Shown here in pieces: positions 44,585-52,569 of a stretch of 64,000 bases of DNA. The translations under genes were made by a program, and so were the position numbers. Under the pieces are notes generated by a model. It was not told the DNA's origin. It was given only the letters and a program-made list of their open reading frames with translations, and ran no database searches. The DNA comes from Flavobacteriales bacterium UBA1986 (lineage in GTDB: Bacteria; Bacteroidota; Bacteroidia; Flavobacteriales_G; Salibacteraceae): positions 1-64,000 of the forward strand of contig DDDG01000004.1 of assembly GCA_002336245.1 (NCBI GenBank), read 5' to 3'. Position 1 is the first letter of the stretch, and each line of letters starts with the position of its first letter.

Positions 44585-45290
44585 CACGAATATTCTGTTT
44601 CTCGACATTGAAACAGTTCCCCAAAAACAGGATTTTAATGAGCTCGATTCGGCTGAAAAGGCTCTGTGGCTTAAAAAGGCCAAGTCAATCAATCGAGACG
44701 ACCTTCCCGATTCCGAGTTCTATAAACGTGCGGGCATCTATGCTGAATTTGGAAAGATCATTTGCATCAGCATTGCTCGAATCGTACGTGAATATGGATC
44801 GGCCTACATCGCTGTAGAGAGTTTCTCATCACACAACGAACGACGCTTGCTCAAGGATTTCTGTGCGTTTCTGAGTGAGATATCTCGTCCGAATTTGCGT
44901 TTATGTGCGCACAATGGGAAAGAATTCGACTTCCCATACATTGCTCGTCGGTGTTTAATCCGAGGTCTAGCACTTCCTGAAATTTTGAATACACAAGGAA
45001 AGAAACCTTGGGAGGTTCAGCATTTGGACACCATGGAGATGTGGAAGTTCGGAGATTGGAAGGCATACACGAGTCTTGACTTGCTTGCACACGTCTTTGA
45101 TTTAAGAAACCCAAAGGCTGAGATATCGGGTTCGGATGTTTGTGACTTGTACTGGAAAGAAAATGACTTAGACCGTATTGTACGTTATTGCGAGGGAGAT
45201 GTACTCAGCCTGCTTCAAGTCTATTTAAGAATGACCGGGGCTGAGACAATCGCATTCAACGAATCCAATCAATACGAAGGCGCCGCTTAA
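44565..45290 (+). CDS. 3'-5' exonuclease, PolB-exonuclease-like
   Basis: 241 residues of the DnaQ-like (RNase H-fold) superfamily, in the family of predicted exonucleases related to the exonuclease domain of PolB. ExoI is LFLDIETVP, ExoII is the region around AHNGKEFDFPYIARR, and ExoIII is a later RIVRYCEGDVLSLL (the Y-x3-D type). Stand-alone DNA or RNA 3' exonuclease; the biological role is unknown. Convergent with the carotenoid cluster (35 bases of overlap with crtYcd). Confidence 0.88.
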   Translation: MEHKLTDTNILFLDIETVPQKQDFNELDSAEKALWLKKAKSINRDDLPDSEFYKRAGIYAEFGKIICISIARIVREYGSAYIAVESFSSHNERRLLKDFCAFLSEISRPNLRLCAHNGKEFDFPYIARRCLIRGLALPEILNTQGKKPWEVQHLDTMEMWKFGDWKAYTSLDLLAHVFDLRNPKAEISGSDVCDLYWKENDLDRIVRYCEGDVLSLLQVYLRMTGAETIAFNESNQYEGAA

Positions 45291-45957
45291 AAACCTTGTA
45301 AAGAAAGAGGTTGAGGAGGATGAGTGACATTCCATAAAACACGTCCTCAACCGGAATCGTACCTAGACGGACTCCTATGATTTCAGCACTCGAATACCAA
45401 ACGACCTCACCTTCGATGAAACTCCCGGTGAGTATGCCGTTCACGATGAAGAAGCCAATGAGAATCACGGCAAACATTCGCCAAAAACCTTTGAGAATTT
45501 TTGGCCTTGCGAGCGCGATTAGGATGAGTACAAGTCCGTTGATGAGCTGGCTGTAAAAGGTGTAGGCTTGGTCGGAAAACTGGAAAGCCACGGCGAGGTT
45601 GATTAAGCCCAGGGCTATGGCCAAGGTTTTATTAATCCTTTCAGGAAGGTCTTTCTTGAAGAAGTATTCAAACACTTCATAAACAAACATGCTCGAATAG
45701 GGGATCACCAAAAAGAAGAGGCATTCTTCAATGGGGAGGTTGGAAATATAGAGTCCGCTCAAGTAGGTTGGGTTGAAGCCCCAAACACCCATTTCAGTGA
45801 ACTTGATGTCCCAGAGGATGAATGCCAACCCAATGATGGCAACCGCTGGAAAGAATGCTTTCCATTTTTTATAGAAAGCGATGCGCGGTTCAAAACTTCG
45901 AACGAATGGAACGAGAACCGTGAAAATGATGAGGGAGAGATAGAGCCACTTTTCCAT
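45256..45957 (-). CDS. crtYcd: Lycopene cyclase domain protein (CrtYcd type)
   Basis: 233 residues from ATG 45957 with six or so membrane helices. Two lycopene-cyclase halves are recognisable: PIEECLFFLVIPYSS (the PxEE(H/x)xFF motif) near 60-75 and IPVEDVFYGMSLILLN near 200-215. This is the fused heterodimeric type (CrtYc and CrtYd), making beta rings on lycopene. Start overlaps the crtZ stop by one base (TAATG), so the genes form an operon. Confidence 0.87.
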   Translation of the reverse strand: MEKWLYLSLIIFTVLVPFVRSFEPRIAFYKKWKAFFPAVAIIGLAFILWDIKFTEMGVWGFNPTYLSGLYISNLPIEECLFFLVIPYSSMFVYEVFEYFFKKDLPERINKTLAIALGLINLAVAFQFSDQAYTFYSQLINGLVLILIALARPKILKGFWRMFAVILIGFFIVNGILTGSFIEGEVVWYSSAEIIGVRLGTIPVEDVFYGMSLILLNLFLYKVFKRRLRIDWIR

Positions 45958-46433
45958 TATACCGCGCTCTGTTTGCGTCGTGATTGCTCTCGTTTGAAAA
46001 ATTCCATTGGAACCCAAAGCATGCCGAAGCAGCTCGCACCCTCTTTAATTCGAACGCGGTGATGTGTTTGGTGCGCTCTAATGATTGCCTTGAAGTAGGG
46101 GTGACGAATGTTTTGGAACAAGTCGAAGCGCTTATGAATGAGCACGTCGTGAACCAGGAAATAACAAGTTCCGTATGCTAAAATGCCAAGACCGTAAAAA
46201 AGCTTCCAGTCGTTGCCGTGCATCATTCCATACATGATGAATAGCCAGCTTGGAATGGCGAAAATCAGAAAGAAAGAATCGTTTTTCTCGAAAAATCCGG
46301 GTTCTTTCTGATGGTGATCTTTGTGTAAATACCAGAGCAGCCCATGCATCACATACTTATGTGTGAACCAAGCAGCAAACTCCATGATGAAAAAGGAGGC
46401 GAGGAAAACAGTTATGGCGACAATTGGATTCAT
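45957..46433 (-). CDS. crtZ: Beta-carotene hydroxylase
   Basis: 158 residues from ATG 46433. The four histidine motifs of the fatty-acid-hydroxylase-like CrtZ family are present: HKYVMHG, HKDHHQ, HDVLIHKR and HQTHH, binding a di-iron centre. It adds hydroxyl groups at C3 of beta rings, as in zeaxanthin or the ring end of myxol-type carotenoids. Overlap with cruF-like upstream and crtYcd downstream indicates coupled translation. The longer upstream reading (to 46928) covers cruF and is not supported. Confidence 0.92.
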   Translation of the reverse strand: MNPIVAITVFLASFFIMEFAAWFTHKYVMHGLLWYLHKDHHQKEPGFFEKNDSFFLIFAIPSWLFIMYGMMHGNDWKLFYGLGILAYGTCYFLVHDVLIHKRFDLFQNIRHPYFKAIIRAHQTHHRVRIKEGASCFGMLWVPMEFFKREQSRRKQSAV

Positions 46434-47074
46434 GCTAGAGTAAAGTTCAAGCCAAAGAAGAACAAAACGAAGAAGATAAACAGAGGAAGCGCCATTTTGT
46501 TGATGGGCACTTCGCGTTGACACGGGGCCAGAATTAGCTGAAAGACAAAAGAAGCGATGAACCAAACGAGGTAGTTCTGCGCTGGCGCTGAGCCTTCTGT
46601 CCATTTCCAATACCCCAAGGATTCGCTTAAAGGTTCGATTAAAAAGTCGAGGAAGACCATCAGCGCACTTGCCGCTAGCAGGAGCACGAAACGATTGTAA
46701 CGAGGGTAAAAGGCCTTCACGATGTGCTGGCTTGCATACACCAACATCACCCATAGAAGACCAATGACAAAGGGAACTTCCAAGCCTTTCGTGCCCAACA
46801 TATCCATGTAATCGTAGGAGCCAAAAATCACTCGGCTTTGAATACCCGCGACCTCCAAGCCAAAGCTTAAGACGAAAATGAGAATCAAAGCGATTGCCTG
46901 TTTTGCATCCCATTTTTGGTGGAACCAAAAGAGAACCAAGGCCGAAATGATGAGGTGGACAGCACTCAAGCTCAGGAATAGCTCCGACTTGCTACTGTTG
47001 ATTCCAATGAAACCAACGAGGTGCAAGATGAGCAGAATTCCAAACGCTATTTTACTTGCCTTTGATGATAACAT
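46430..47074 (-). CDS. Carotenoid biosynthesis protein (CruF-like)
   Basis: 214 residues with six or seven membrane helices; DUF422 carotenoid biosynthesis family, which includes the carotenoid 1',2'-hydratase CruF. Recognised by VFGSYDYMDMLGTKGLEVPFVIGLLWVML and FLDFLIEPLSESLGYWKW. Start ATG 47074 lies 23 bases inside crtD. The hydratase adds water to the psi end of a monocyclic carotene such as gamma-carotene. The specific reaction is inferred from family and neighbours. Confidence 0.8.
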   Translation of the reverse strand: MLSSKASKIAFGILLILHLVGFIGINSSKSELFLSLSAVHLIISALVLFWFHQKWDAKQAIALILIFVLSFGLEVAGIQSRVIFGSYDYMDMLGTKGLEVPFVIGLLWVMLVYASQHIVKAFYPRYNRFVLLLAASALMVFLDFLIEPLSESLGYWKWTEGSAPAQNYLVWFIASFVFQLILAPCQREVPINKMALPLFIFFVLFFFGLNFTLA

Positions 47075-48524
47075 CACTTGTGATTTTAGCTGAGAGCAAA
47101 CAGAGTGGAATTCCACCACCCGGATGCACACTTCCACCGCAAAAATAGAGTCCTTTCACTTTTGAGCTGAAATTGGGGTGACGAAGGAAGGCTGCCGACC
47201 AGTGGTTTGATGACTGTCCGTAGATGCTTCCTTTATAGGAAGCTGTTCTGGACTCGATGAGCAGTGGATCTAGCACGTCCTCTTCAACGATGTGTGCTTT
47301 CACATCTACACCCAAACTTTTTTCAATTCGGCGAAGGATTTGTGTTCGACATTCTTGAATCAGATGTGCCCAATCCTGATCTTCATTGTAAGGCGCATTC
47401 ACCATTACGAACCAATTCTCGCATCCTTCTGGCGCGTCGCTTTTGGCTTCTTTGGCGGTGATGTTGACGTAGACCGTTGGTTCGTCGGGCAATACCTTTT
47501 TCTCAAAAATTTGGGTGAATTCTTTCTTGTAATCTGAACTGAAGAAGATGTTGTGCACTCCAAGTTCCGAGAAGCTTCGGTTGATTCCCCAATAGAAGAT
47601 GAGGGCAGAGGAGGAGGGTTCTACCCGTTCTAATTTTTTGGGAAGTTTTTGTTTGAGGAGCTTTGAATAAGTTGAGCGCACATCGGCATTTGAAACTACT
47701 AAATCACAGGGATGCATTTCACCTTTTACCTGAACCCCAATCACTTTTGACTGCTCGGTTATAATTTCTTCGACGGGAGCGTTGAGGTGGAAACGCACTC
47801 CAAGTGACTTTGCTTTTTCAACGAGGCTGAGCGTAATTTGGTGCATTCCACCTTTCGGGAAGAAGGCGCCAATACCATGCTCCAAATGTGGAATCACACC
47901 CATTACAGCCGGCGTTTGGTATGGGTTTGAACCGTTGTAGGTCGCGAAGCGATTGAAATACTGTTCGGCCTTCGCGTTGTGAAAGCGGAGTCGGTTGTTT
48001 TCAGCCAACGGCCGCTTTAATTTGGCGATTGGGAATTGCGCCAGAACTTTGAAAATTTTGGGATTTAAATAGGTGCTTGCCAGCTGCAGACTTTTTTCTA
48101 GAAAGAAGGGACTGGTAAGTTCATACAGTTTCTTGGAGCTTTTTAATTCGTCGACGACATCGGAGGCTTTTGCGCCCGTTGCTTCACAAAAAGATTCAAT
48201 GAATTTCTCTTGATCAGCCCAAGCCTGAAAGTTGGTTCCGTCCGAATAAAAGTAATGGCAAAGTCGGTCGAGTTTGGAGTATTCGAAACGGAGCTTTTCT
48301 TGATTTTTCTCGCCTAAGGCCAATAATTCGACGACGTATTGGGGCATGGTGAATAAAGAAGGTCCTGCATCGAAGCGATACGCACCTAGTTGAATGCTTG
48401 TAAGTTTGCCTCCAGGGTAAGAATTCGTCTCGAAGATATCCACCTCAAAGCCTTGATGGGCAAGGCGGATGGCGCTTCCCAAACCTGCAACTCCAGAACC
48501 GACAACGGCAACTTTCATACTCAC
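47052..48524 (-). CDS. Carotenoid desaturase, CrtD-like (1-hydroxycarotenoid 3,4-desaturase)
   Basis: 490-residue CrtI-family FAD desaturase: FAD loop VVGSGVAGLGSAIRLA at the N terminus and the C-terminal FCGGSVHPGGGIPLCLLSA motif. The opening FDAGPSLFTMPQYV, rather than the FDMGPSWYWMP of Bacteroidota phytoene desaturases as I know them, favours the CrtD subgroup. CrtD desaturates 1-hydroxylated ends, which fits the adjacent CruF-like hydratase. It is the first gene of the operon. Calling it CrtI (phytoene desaturase) is the main alternative. Confidence 0.72.
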   Translation of the reverse strand: MSMKVAVVGSGVAGLGSAIRLAHQGFEVDIFETNSYPGGKLTSIQLGAYRFDAGPSLFTMPQYVVELLALGEKNQEKLRFEYSKLDRLCHYFYSDGTNFQAWADQEKFIESFCEATGAKASDVVDELKSSKKLYELTSPFFLEKSLQLASTYLNPKIFKVLAQFPIAKLKRPLAENNRLRFHNAKAEQYFNRFATYNGSNPYQTPAVMGVIPHLEHGIGAFFPKGGMHQITLSLVEKAKSLGVRFHLNAPVEEIITEQSKVIGVQVKGEMHPCDLVVSNADVRSTYSKLLKQKLPKKLERVEPSSSALIFYWGINRSFSELGVHNIFFSSDYKKEFTQIFEKKVLPDEPTVYVNITAKEAKSDAPEGCENWFVMVNAPYNEDQDWAHLIQECRTQILRRIEKSLGVDVKAHIVEEDVLDPLLIESRTASYKGSIYGQSSNHWSAAFLRHPNFSSKVKGLYFCGGSVHPGGGIPLCLLSAKITSDVIIKGK

Positions 48525-48602
48525 TGAACCTCAGTGTTTGAAATTAGTTCAAAAGCATCTCTATCGCGAATAAGAAGAGTATTTTCGCGGCAAATTTCGA
48601 AG

Positions 48603-49172
48603 ATGAATTATTTCGACCTCAAACAAATAGGAACAGTGACGATGGTTTTGTTCGCTGTGATTGACATTATTGGCTCCATTCCGCTCATCATAGATTTGCG
48701 AACAAAGGTTGGTCACATTCAATCGGGAAAGGCAAGTATTGTTGCCGGAACCATTATGATGGTTTTCCTTTTTGTAGGTGAATCCATTCTTCACGTCATC
48801 GGAATTGATGTCTCGAGTTTTGCGATTGCGGGCTCCTTCATCATCTTCTTCTTGTCGTTGGAGCTCATACTCGGAATTCGCTTGTATCGCGACGATATGC
48901 CAGCGACGGCATCCATCATGCCTTTAGCTTTTCCTCTCATTGCAGGTGCAGGAACGCTAACAACCATTCTTTCCATGCGTGCGGAATACGATGTTCAGAA
49001 CATCATTGTGGGCATTGCCTTGAATATGATCTTCGTCTATGCGGTCCTCAAAGCTTCCGCGCGAATTGAGCGCTTTTTGGGTCCGTCGGGAATTGCGGTA
49101 ATCCGCAAGGTGTTTGGTGTGATCTTATTGTCGATCGCCATCAAACTATTCAAGACTAATTTGGGATTGTAA
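48603..49172 (+). CDS. MarC family (UPF0056) membrane protein
   Basis: 189 residues from ATG 48603, six membrane helices. Motifs match MarC: the opening VTMVLFAVIDIIGSIPLIIDL and AFPLIAGAGTLTTILSMRAEY. The function is not established. Divergent from crtD with 78 bases between and convergent with the response regulator. No partner genes are nearby. Confidence 0.88.
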   Translation: MNYFDLKQIGTVTMVLFAVIDIIGSIPLIIDLRTKVGHIQSGKASIVAGTIMMVFLFVGESILHVIGIDVSSFAIAGSFIIFFLSLELILGIRLYRDDMPATASIMPLAFPLIAGAGTLTTILSMRAEYDVQNIIVGIALNMIFVYAVLKASARIERFLGPSGIAVIRKVFGVILLSIAIKLFKTNLGL

Positions 49173-49859
49173 CTAGAGCGTCGTAAGACGCTTCTTCAAA
49201 CCTTCTTTGTAGGTTCTGCTGATGGGAATGCGCAAGTCATCGATGTGCACCACATTCTTCTCAATGCGTTCAATCTTGCGAAGATTGATGATGAACGACT
49301 TGTGCACGCGCATGAAGATGTCGCTCGGCAATTTTGCATCAAAAGCTTTCATGGTGCTGAGCACCGTGTACTTCTTGTCGTTTGTGATCAAACGAACGTA
49401 ATCCCCTAGAGCCTCTACGAAGTTGAGTTCGTTCAAATTGATCTTTACCATCTTCGAATCGCATTTTACGAAGAAGTCCATACCACCGGTATTTTCACCT
49501 TCGAACACATCGTGGATGCGACGTGCTTTTTCAGCAGCTTTTAGAAAGCGTTCGTAATTGACAGGCTTGGTGACATAATCAGTCACATCATACTCGAAGG
49601 CCTCAACCGCGTAGTCCGTTTTAGAGGTGACAAATATGATTTGGGGAACATCAGGGAAACTCTGAATGAATTCCAGTCCAGACATCTCGGGCATTTCGAT
49701 GTCGAGAAATATGAGATCCACTTTTTTGCTTGAAATGGCTACTCGAGCGTCCATGGCATTTGAGTATTGCCCAACCAGCTCTAAAAAAGCTGTTTCATTC
49801 ACACACTTCTCGAGGACTGCCCTCGACATTCGATCGTCGTCAACAATAATGCAATTCAC
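49173..49859 (-). CDS. LytTR response regulator
   Basis: 228 residues. Receiver domain (about 1-120) with acidic pocket VDDD, phosphoacceptor D53 in FLDIEMPEMS and the Lys switch near TKPVNYERFL. The C-terminal LytTR DNA-binding domain spans about 125-228 (FVKCDSKMVKINLNELNFVEA, RVHKSFIIN). It likely works with a histidine kinase that is not next to it. Its targets are unknown. Confidence 0.92.
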   Translation of the reverse strand: MNCIIVDDDRMSRAVLEKCVNETAFLELVGQYSNAMDARVAISSKKVDLIFLDIEMPEMSGLEFIQSFPDVPQIIFVTSKTDYAVEAFEYDVTDYVTKPVNYERFLKAAEKARRIHDVFEGENTGGMDFFVKCDSKMVKINLNELNFVEALGDYVRLITNDKKYTVLSTMKAFDAKLPSDIFMRVHKSFIINLRKIERIEKNVVHIDDLRIPISRTYKEGLKKRLTTL

Positions 49860-50028
49860 CTCTTAACTGGTTTTATTAAGCAAGCCATAAAAATAGGAAT
49901 ATCTCGACAGTAAATTACATCCTAACGTTTAGTGGGTTATTCTCAGTAGTTTGCCGATTCAAGAGCGACGGAAACGTAACGAAAAATAGCTTTGCAGCTA
50001 TTCTGCGTTTTTTAAAAAAGAGTATCGA

Positions 50029-50994
50029 ATGAATATGAGAAAAATAGGCTTGATTTTGATGGCCGTTTGTTTTGCACAAGGTGTAAATGCACAAGGAGAG
50101 GCTAAGCCAGATAGTTCTGCGGTAGAAGATACTGTGAAAGGACCATGGACGAAAGGAGGGGTCGGGTCGATCAACTTCAACCAAGTCTCATTGAACAACT
50201 GGGCCGCCGGGGGTAACAGCTCCATTTCTGGAGCCGGATTATTGAACGCTTTTGCCAATTACGAAAAGGAAAAAGTTAGCTGGGACAACAACATTGTTCT
50301 TGCCTATGGATTGATCCGTCAAGAGAAGCAACCAGTCATCAAAAGCGACGACCGTATTGAGATAGTGTCGAAAGCAGGGAAAACGGCGAATAAAAAATGG
50401 TCGTATACCGGCCTTTTTAGCTTTCGAACTCAATTTGCCCCAGGTTTTGACGATCCGGTTTCGCCTACACGCGCCACCATATCAGACTTTCTTTCGCCGG
50501 CCTATATGCAGCTCGCTTTGGGTATGGAGTACAAGCCGAACAAGAAGTTGAGCGCCTTCATTTCTCCGCTTGCCAATAAGACGACCATTGTAACCAACCA
50601 GACTTTGGCGAATGCCGGTGCTTTTGGCGTTGAGGCCGCTGAATACGATGCGCTGGGGAATCTTGTAACTGAAGGATTGAATGCTCGATACGAAGTTGGG
50701 GGTTACCTGAAATTCATGTATCAAGACGACATCATGAAGAACGTCACTTTCCAAACGAAGGTTGATTTGTTCTCGAACTATTTAAACAACCCCGAGAACA
50801 TCGATGTGAACTGGGAAGCCCTCTTGGCCTTTAAAGTGAACAAGTTCATTACGGCGAGCATCGCCACACACCTCATCTACGACGATGATATTCTCATTGG
50901 AGTAGACACCAACGACGACGGCATTGTCGATGGAATGGGAAAAAGAACCCAGTTTAAAGAGGTTTTGTCTATTGGCTTTTCCTACAAATTTTAA
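50029..50994 (+). CDS. DUF3078 outer-membrane-type protein
   Basis: 321 residues with a signal peptide ending near VNAQG. DUF3078 is recognised from GPWTKGGVGSINFNQVSLNNWAAGG near 40-65 and the repeated amphipathic strands afterwards; it ends in Phe (FSYKF), as beta-barrels of the outer membrane do. Role unknown. Start ATG 50029 (or 50035). Confidence 0.83.
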   Translation: MNMRKIGLILMAVCFAQGVNAQGEAKPDSSAVEDTVKGPWTKGGVGSINFNQVSLNNWAAGGNSSISGAGLLNAFANYEKEKVSWDNNIVLAYGLIRQEKQPVIKSDDRIEIVSKAGKTANKKWSYTGLFSFRTQFAPGFDDPVSPTRATISDFLSPAYMQLALGMEYKPNKKLSAFISPLANKTTIVTNQTLANAGAFGVEAAEYDALGNLVTEGLNARYEVGGYLKFMYQDDIMKNVTFQTKVDLFSNYLNNPENIDVNWEALLAFKVNKFITASIATHLIYDDDILIGVDTNDDGIVDGMGKRTQFKEVLSIGFSYKF

Positions 50995-51000
50995 TAGAAC

Positions 51001-51376
51001 TTGACCAAGTCTCTCCTCATATCATTGTTGTTTAGTCTTCTTCTTGGAGACCTTTTTTCGCAGCGCGTTTTTCGCTCTGTTGGAAATGGCAACTGGGATG
51101 ACGCCTCTACATGGGACGCCTCTGCGGGAACAGGGGGGATTGAAGGAATTACTTTTCCGAGCCCCACGGACAGTGTCTACATAGAGGCTGGAGACACCGT
51201 TCTTCTTGACCTCACCAATGTCGGAAACAATTATGAGTTTGGAGGTTTTCTGTGATTCCGAAATTTCTGGATCCGAATTGCACGCCATAGAATTGAACCT
51301 TCCTGCGGGTTCTTACCACGTAGAGCTGACTCATCCGGGAGGCAGACAATCGGAACGGCTCATCATCACCAACTAA
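51001..51376 (+). pseudogene. T9SS cargo gene with internal deletion
   Basis: TTG 51001 starts a signal peptide (MTKSLLISLLFSLLLGD...FSQ) and then a VFRSVGNGNWDDASTW domain, seen at the N terminus of large Bacteroidota surface proteins. The frame stops at 51253-51255, but another frame (51245 to TAA 51374-51376) reads LNLPAGSYHVELTHPGGRQSERLIITN, the end of a type A T9SS sorting domain. Head and tail of a large exported protein are thus joined with the middle missing and a frame change. A remnant of a once larger gene. Confidence 0.68.
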
Positions 51377-51448
51377 TCAAACATCGGCTGTTAAAAAGTC
51401 GCGGAAGCTCTCTTCTAAAGGCCCTCAATATTGTCAACCTTTGACCTT

Positions 51449-52459
51449 ATGCTCAAAGCAGTTACAATAAACAGGCTACTCGCATTTCTATTGATCGCCT
51501 CATTCACTTCTTGCGTTCCCGCGAGAAAAGTAGAGGAGATGCAATCGAAGATGGATAAGCTCAGCGAAGAGAACTCATTGTTCTCCACCAACAACCAAGA
51601 CCTTGAAGCCGAGGTGAAGGAACTCAATGTTCAAATTGAGGATTTCACGAAAAAGCTCACAGCTCTTCAAACGGATACCACAACCATGGGAACTTCCTTG
51701 CGGAAGATGATTGCCCAGTACGATAAGTTGAATCGCATCAACGACGAGCTATTGTCGAAGCAACGCCAGAGCATGGAAACCAGCGAAGCGGAGAATCGCA
51801 AGCTGATGAGAGAGCTTCTTCAAGCACAAGAAGATCTTCAGCGCAAGGAAGACATGCTTCGTCAGTTGGAGCGCGACTTGAATGCCAAACAAGCGGAACT
51901 TGAGGCGAAGGATGCCGATTTGAAGGAACGCGAGAAACGTGTTCTTGAACTTCAGCGCATCATCGACGAAAAGGATAAAGCGGTTGCAGACTTGAAAGCA
52001 AAAATCCAGGAAGCCCTTCTAGGCTTTAAAGACAAAGGTCTTACCATAGAGACAAAGAATGGTCGCATACAAGTTTCTATGGAGGCCAAGCTGCTCTTTC
52101 CTTCAGGAAGCACGAGCATAAATAAGGAAGGTAAGGGCGCGTTGATTGACCTGGCCAAAGTGTTGGAAACCCAAGAAAACTTAACCATCCTGGTTGAAGG
52201 TCACACCGACACCGATGAATTTCGCGGACGTGGAGAGCTGAAAGACAACTGGGATTTGAGCGTGGTTCGTGCAACAGCTGTTGTGAAAATCATGATGGAG
52301 AATTCCAAGATTGACCCCAGCACGCTTACTGCCGCTGGTCGGGGTGAGCACGTGCCTGTTGACCCAGCTGGAACACCAGAGGCGAAAGCTAAAAACAGAC
52401 GAATCGAAATCATTTTGACACCGAATTTGGATCAGCTTTTTGAGATCCTCAACAATTAA
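51449..52459 (+). CDS. OmpA family lipoprotein with coiled coil
   Basis: 336 residues from ATG 51449. Lipobox SFTSC (Cys about 22), then a long coiled coil (about 30-190) rich in K, E, L and Q, then an OmpA domain (about 200-320). The peptidoglycan-binding motif appears as GHTDTDEFRGRGELKDNWDLSVVRA with the later R in KNRRIEI, binding meso-diaminopimelate in the wall. It tethers envelope layers, likely from outer membrane to peptidoglycan. A terminator follows. Confidence 0.9.
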   Translation: MLKAVTINRLLAFLLIASFTSCVPARKVEEMQSKMDKLSEENSLFSTNNQDLEAEVKELNVQIEDFTKKLTALQTDTTTMGTSLRKMIAQYDKLNRINDELLSKQRQSMETSEAENRKLMRELLQAQEDLQRKEDMLRQLERDLNAKQAELEAKDADLKEREKRVLELQRIIDEKDKAVADLKAKIQEALLGFKDKGLTIETKNGRIQVSMEAKLLFPSGSTSINKEGKGALIDLAKVLETQENLTILVEGHTDTDEFRGRGELKDNWDLSVVRATAVVKIMMENSKIDPSTLTAAGRGEHVPVDPAGTPEAKAKNRRIEIILTPNLDQLFEILNN

Positions 52460-52495
52460 TCCCTGAATATCCTCTTTATTAGTAGTTGTTAGATA

Positions 52496-52520
52496 GGGCG
52501 CCGTTAGGCGCCCGCTTTTT
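52496..52520 (+). terminator. Rho-independent terminator after the OmpA gene
   Basis: GGGCGCC (52496-52502), loop GTTA, GGCGCCC (52507-52513), then GC and a T-run. The perfect 7-bp stem plus T-run is a strong terminator, 37 bases after the OmpA stop. Confidence 0.88.
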
Positions 52521-52557
52521 GTTATATACATATTCGCCTGAGGGCCGAAGGGAGCTC

Positions 52558-52565
52558 TATCTTTG
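52558..52565 (+). promoter_or_regulatory. -7 promoter element, leaderless layout (recJ)
   Basis: TATCTTTG then GAGC then ATG 52570. The 12 bases CTTTGGAGCATG are identical to the DUF547 promoter at 2695-2706. Confidence 0.5.
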
Positions 52566-52569
52566 GAGC

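Noticed and set aside
45984..46928. Long minus-strand reading upstream of crtZ
   Set aside because: The part before ATG 46433 is out-of-frame crtZ-upstream cruF sequence; the CrtZ fold starts at 46433.
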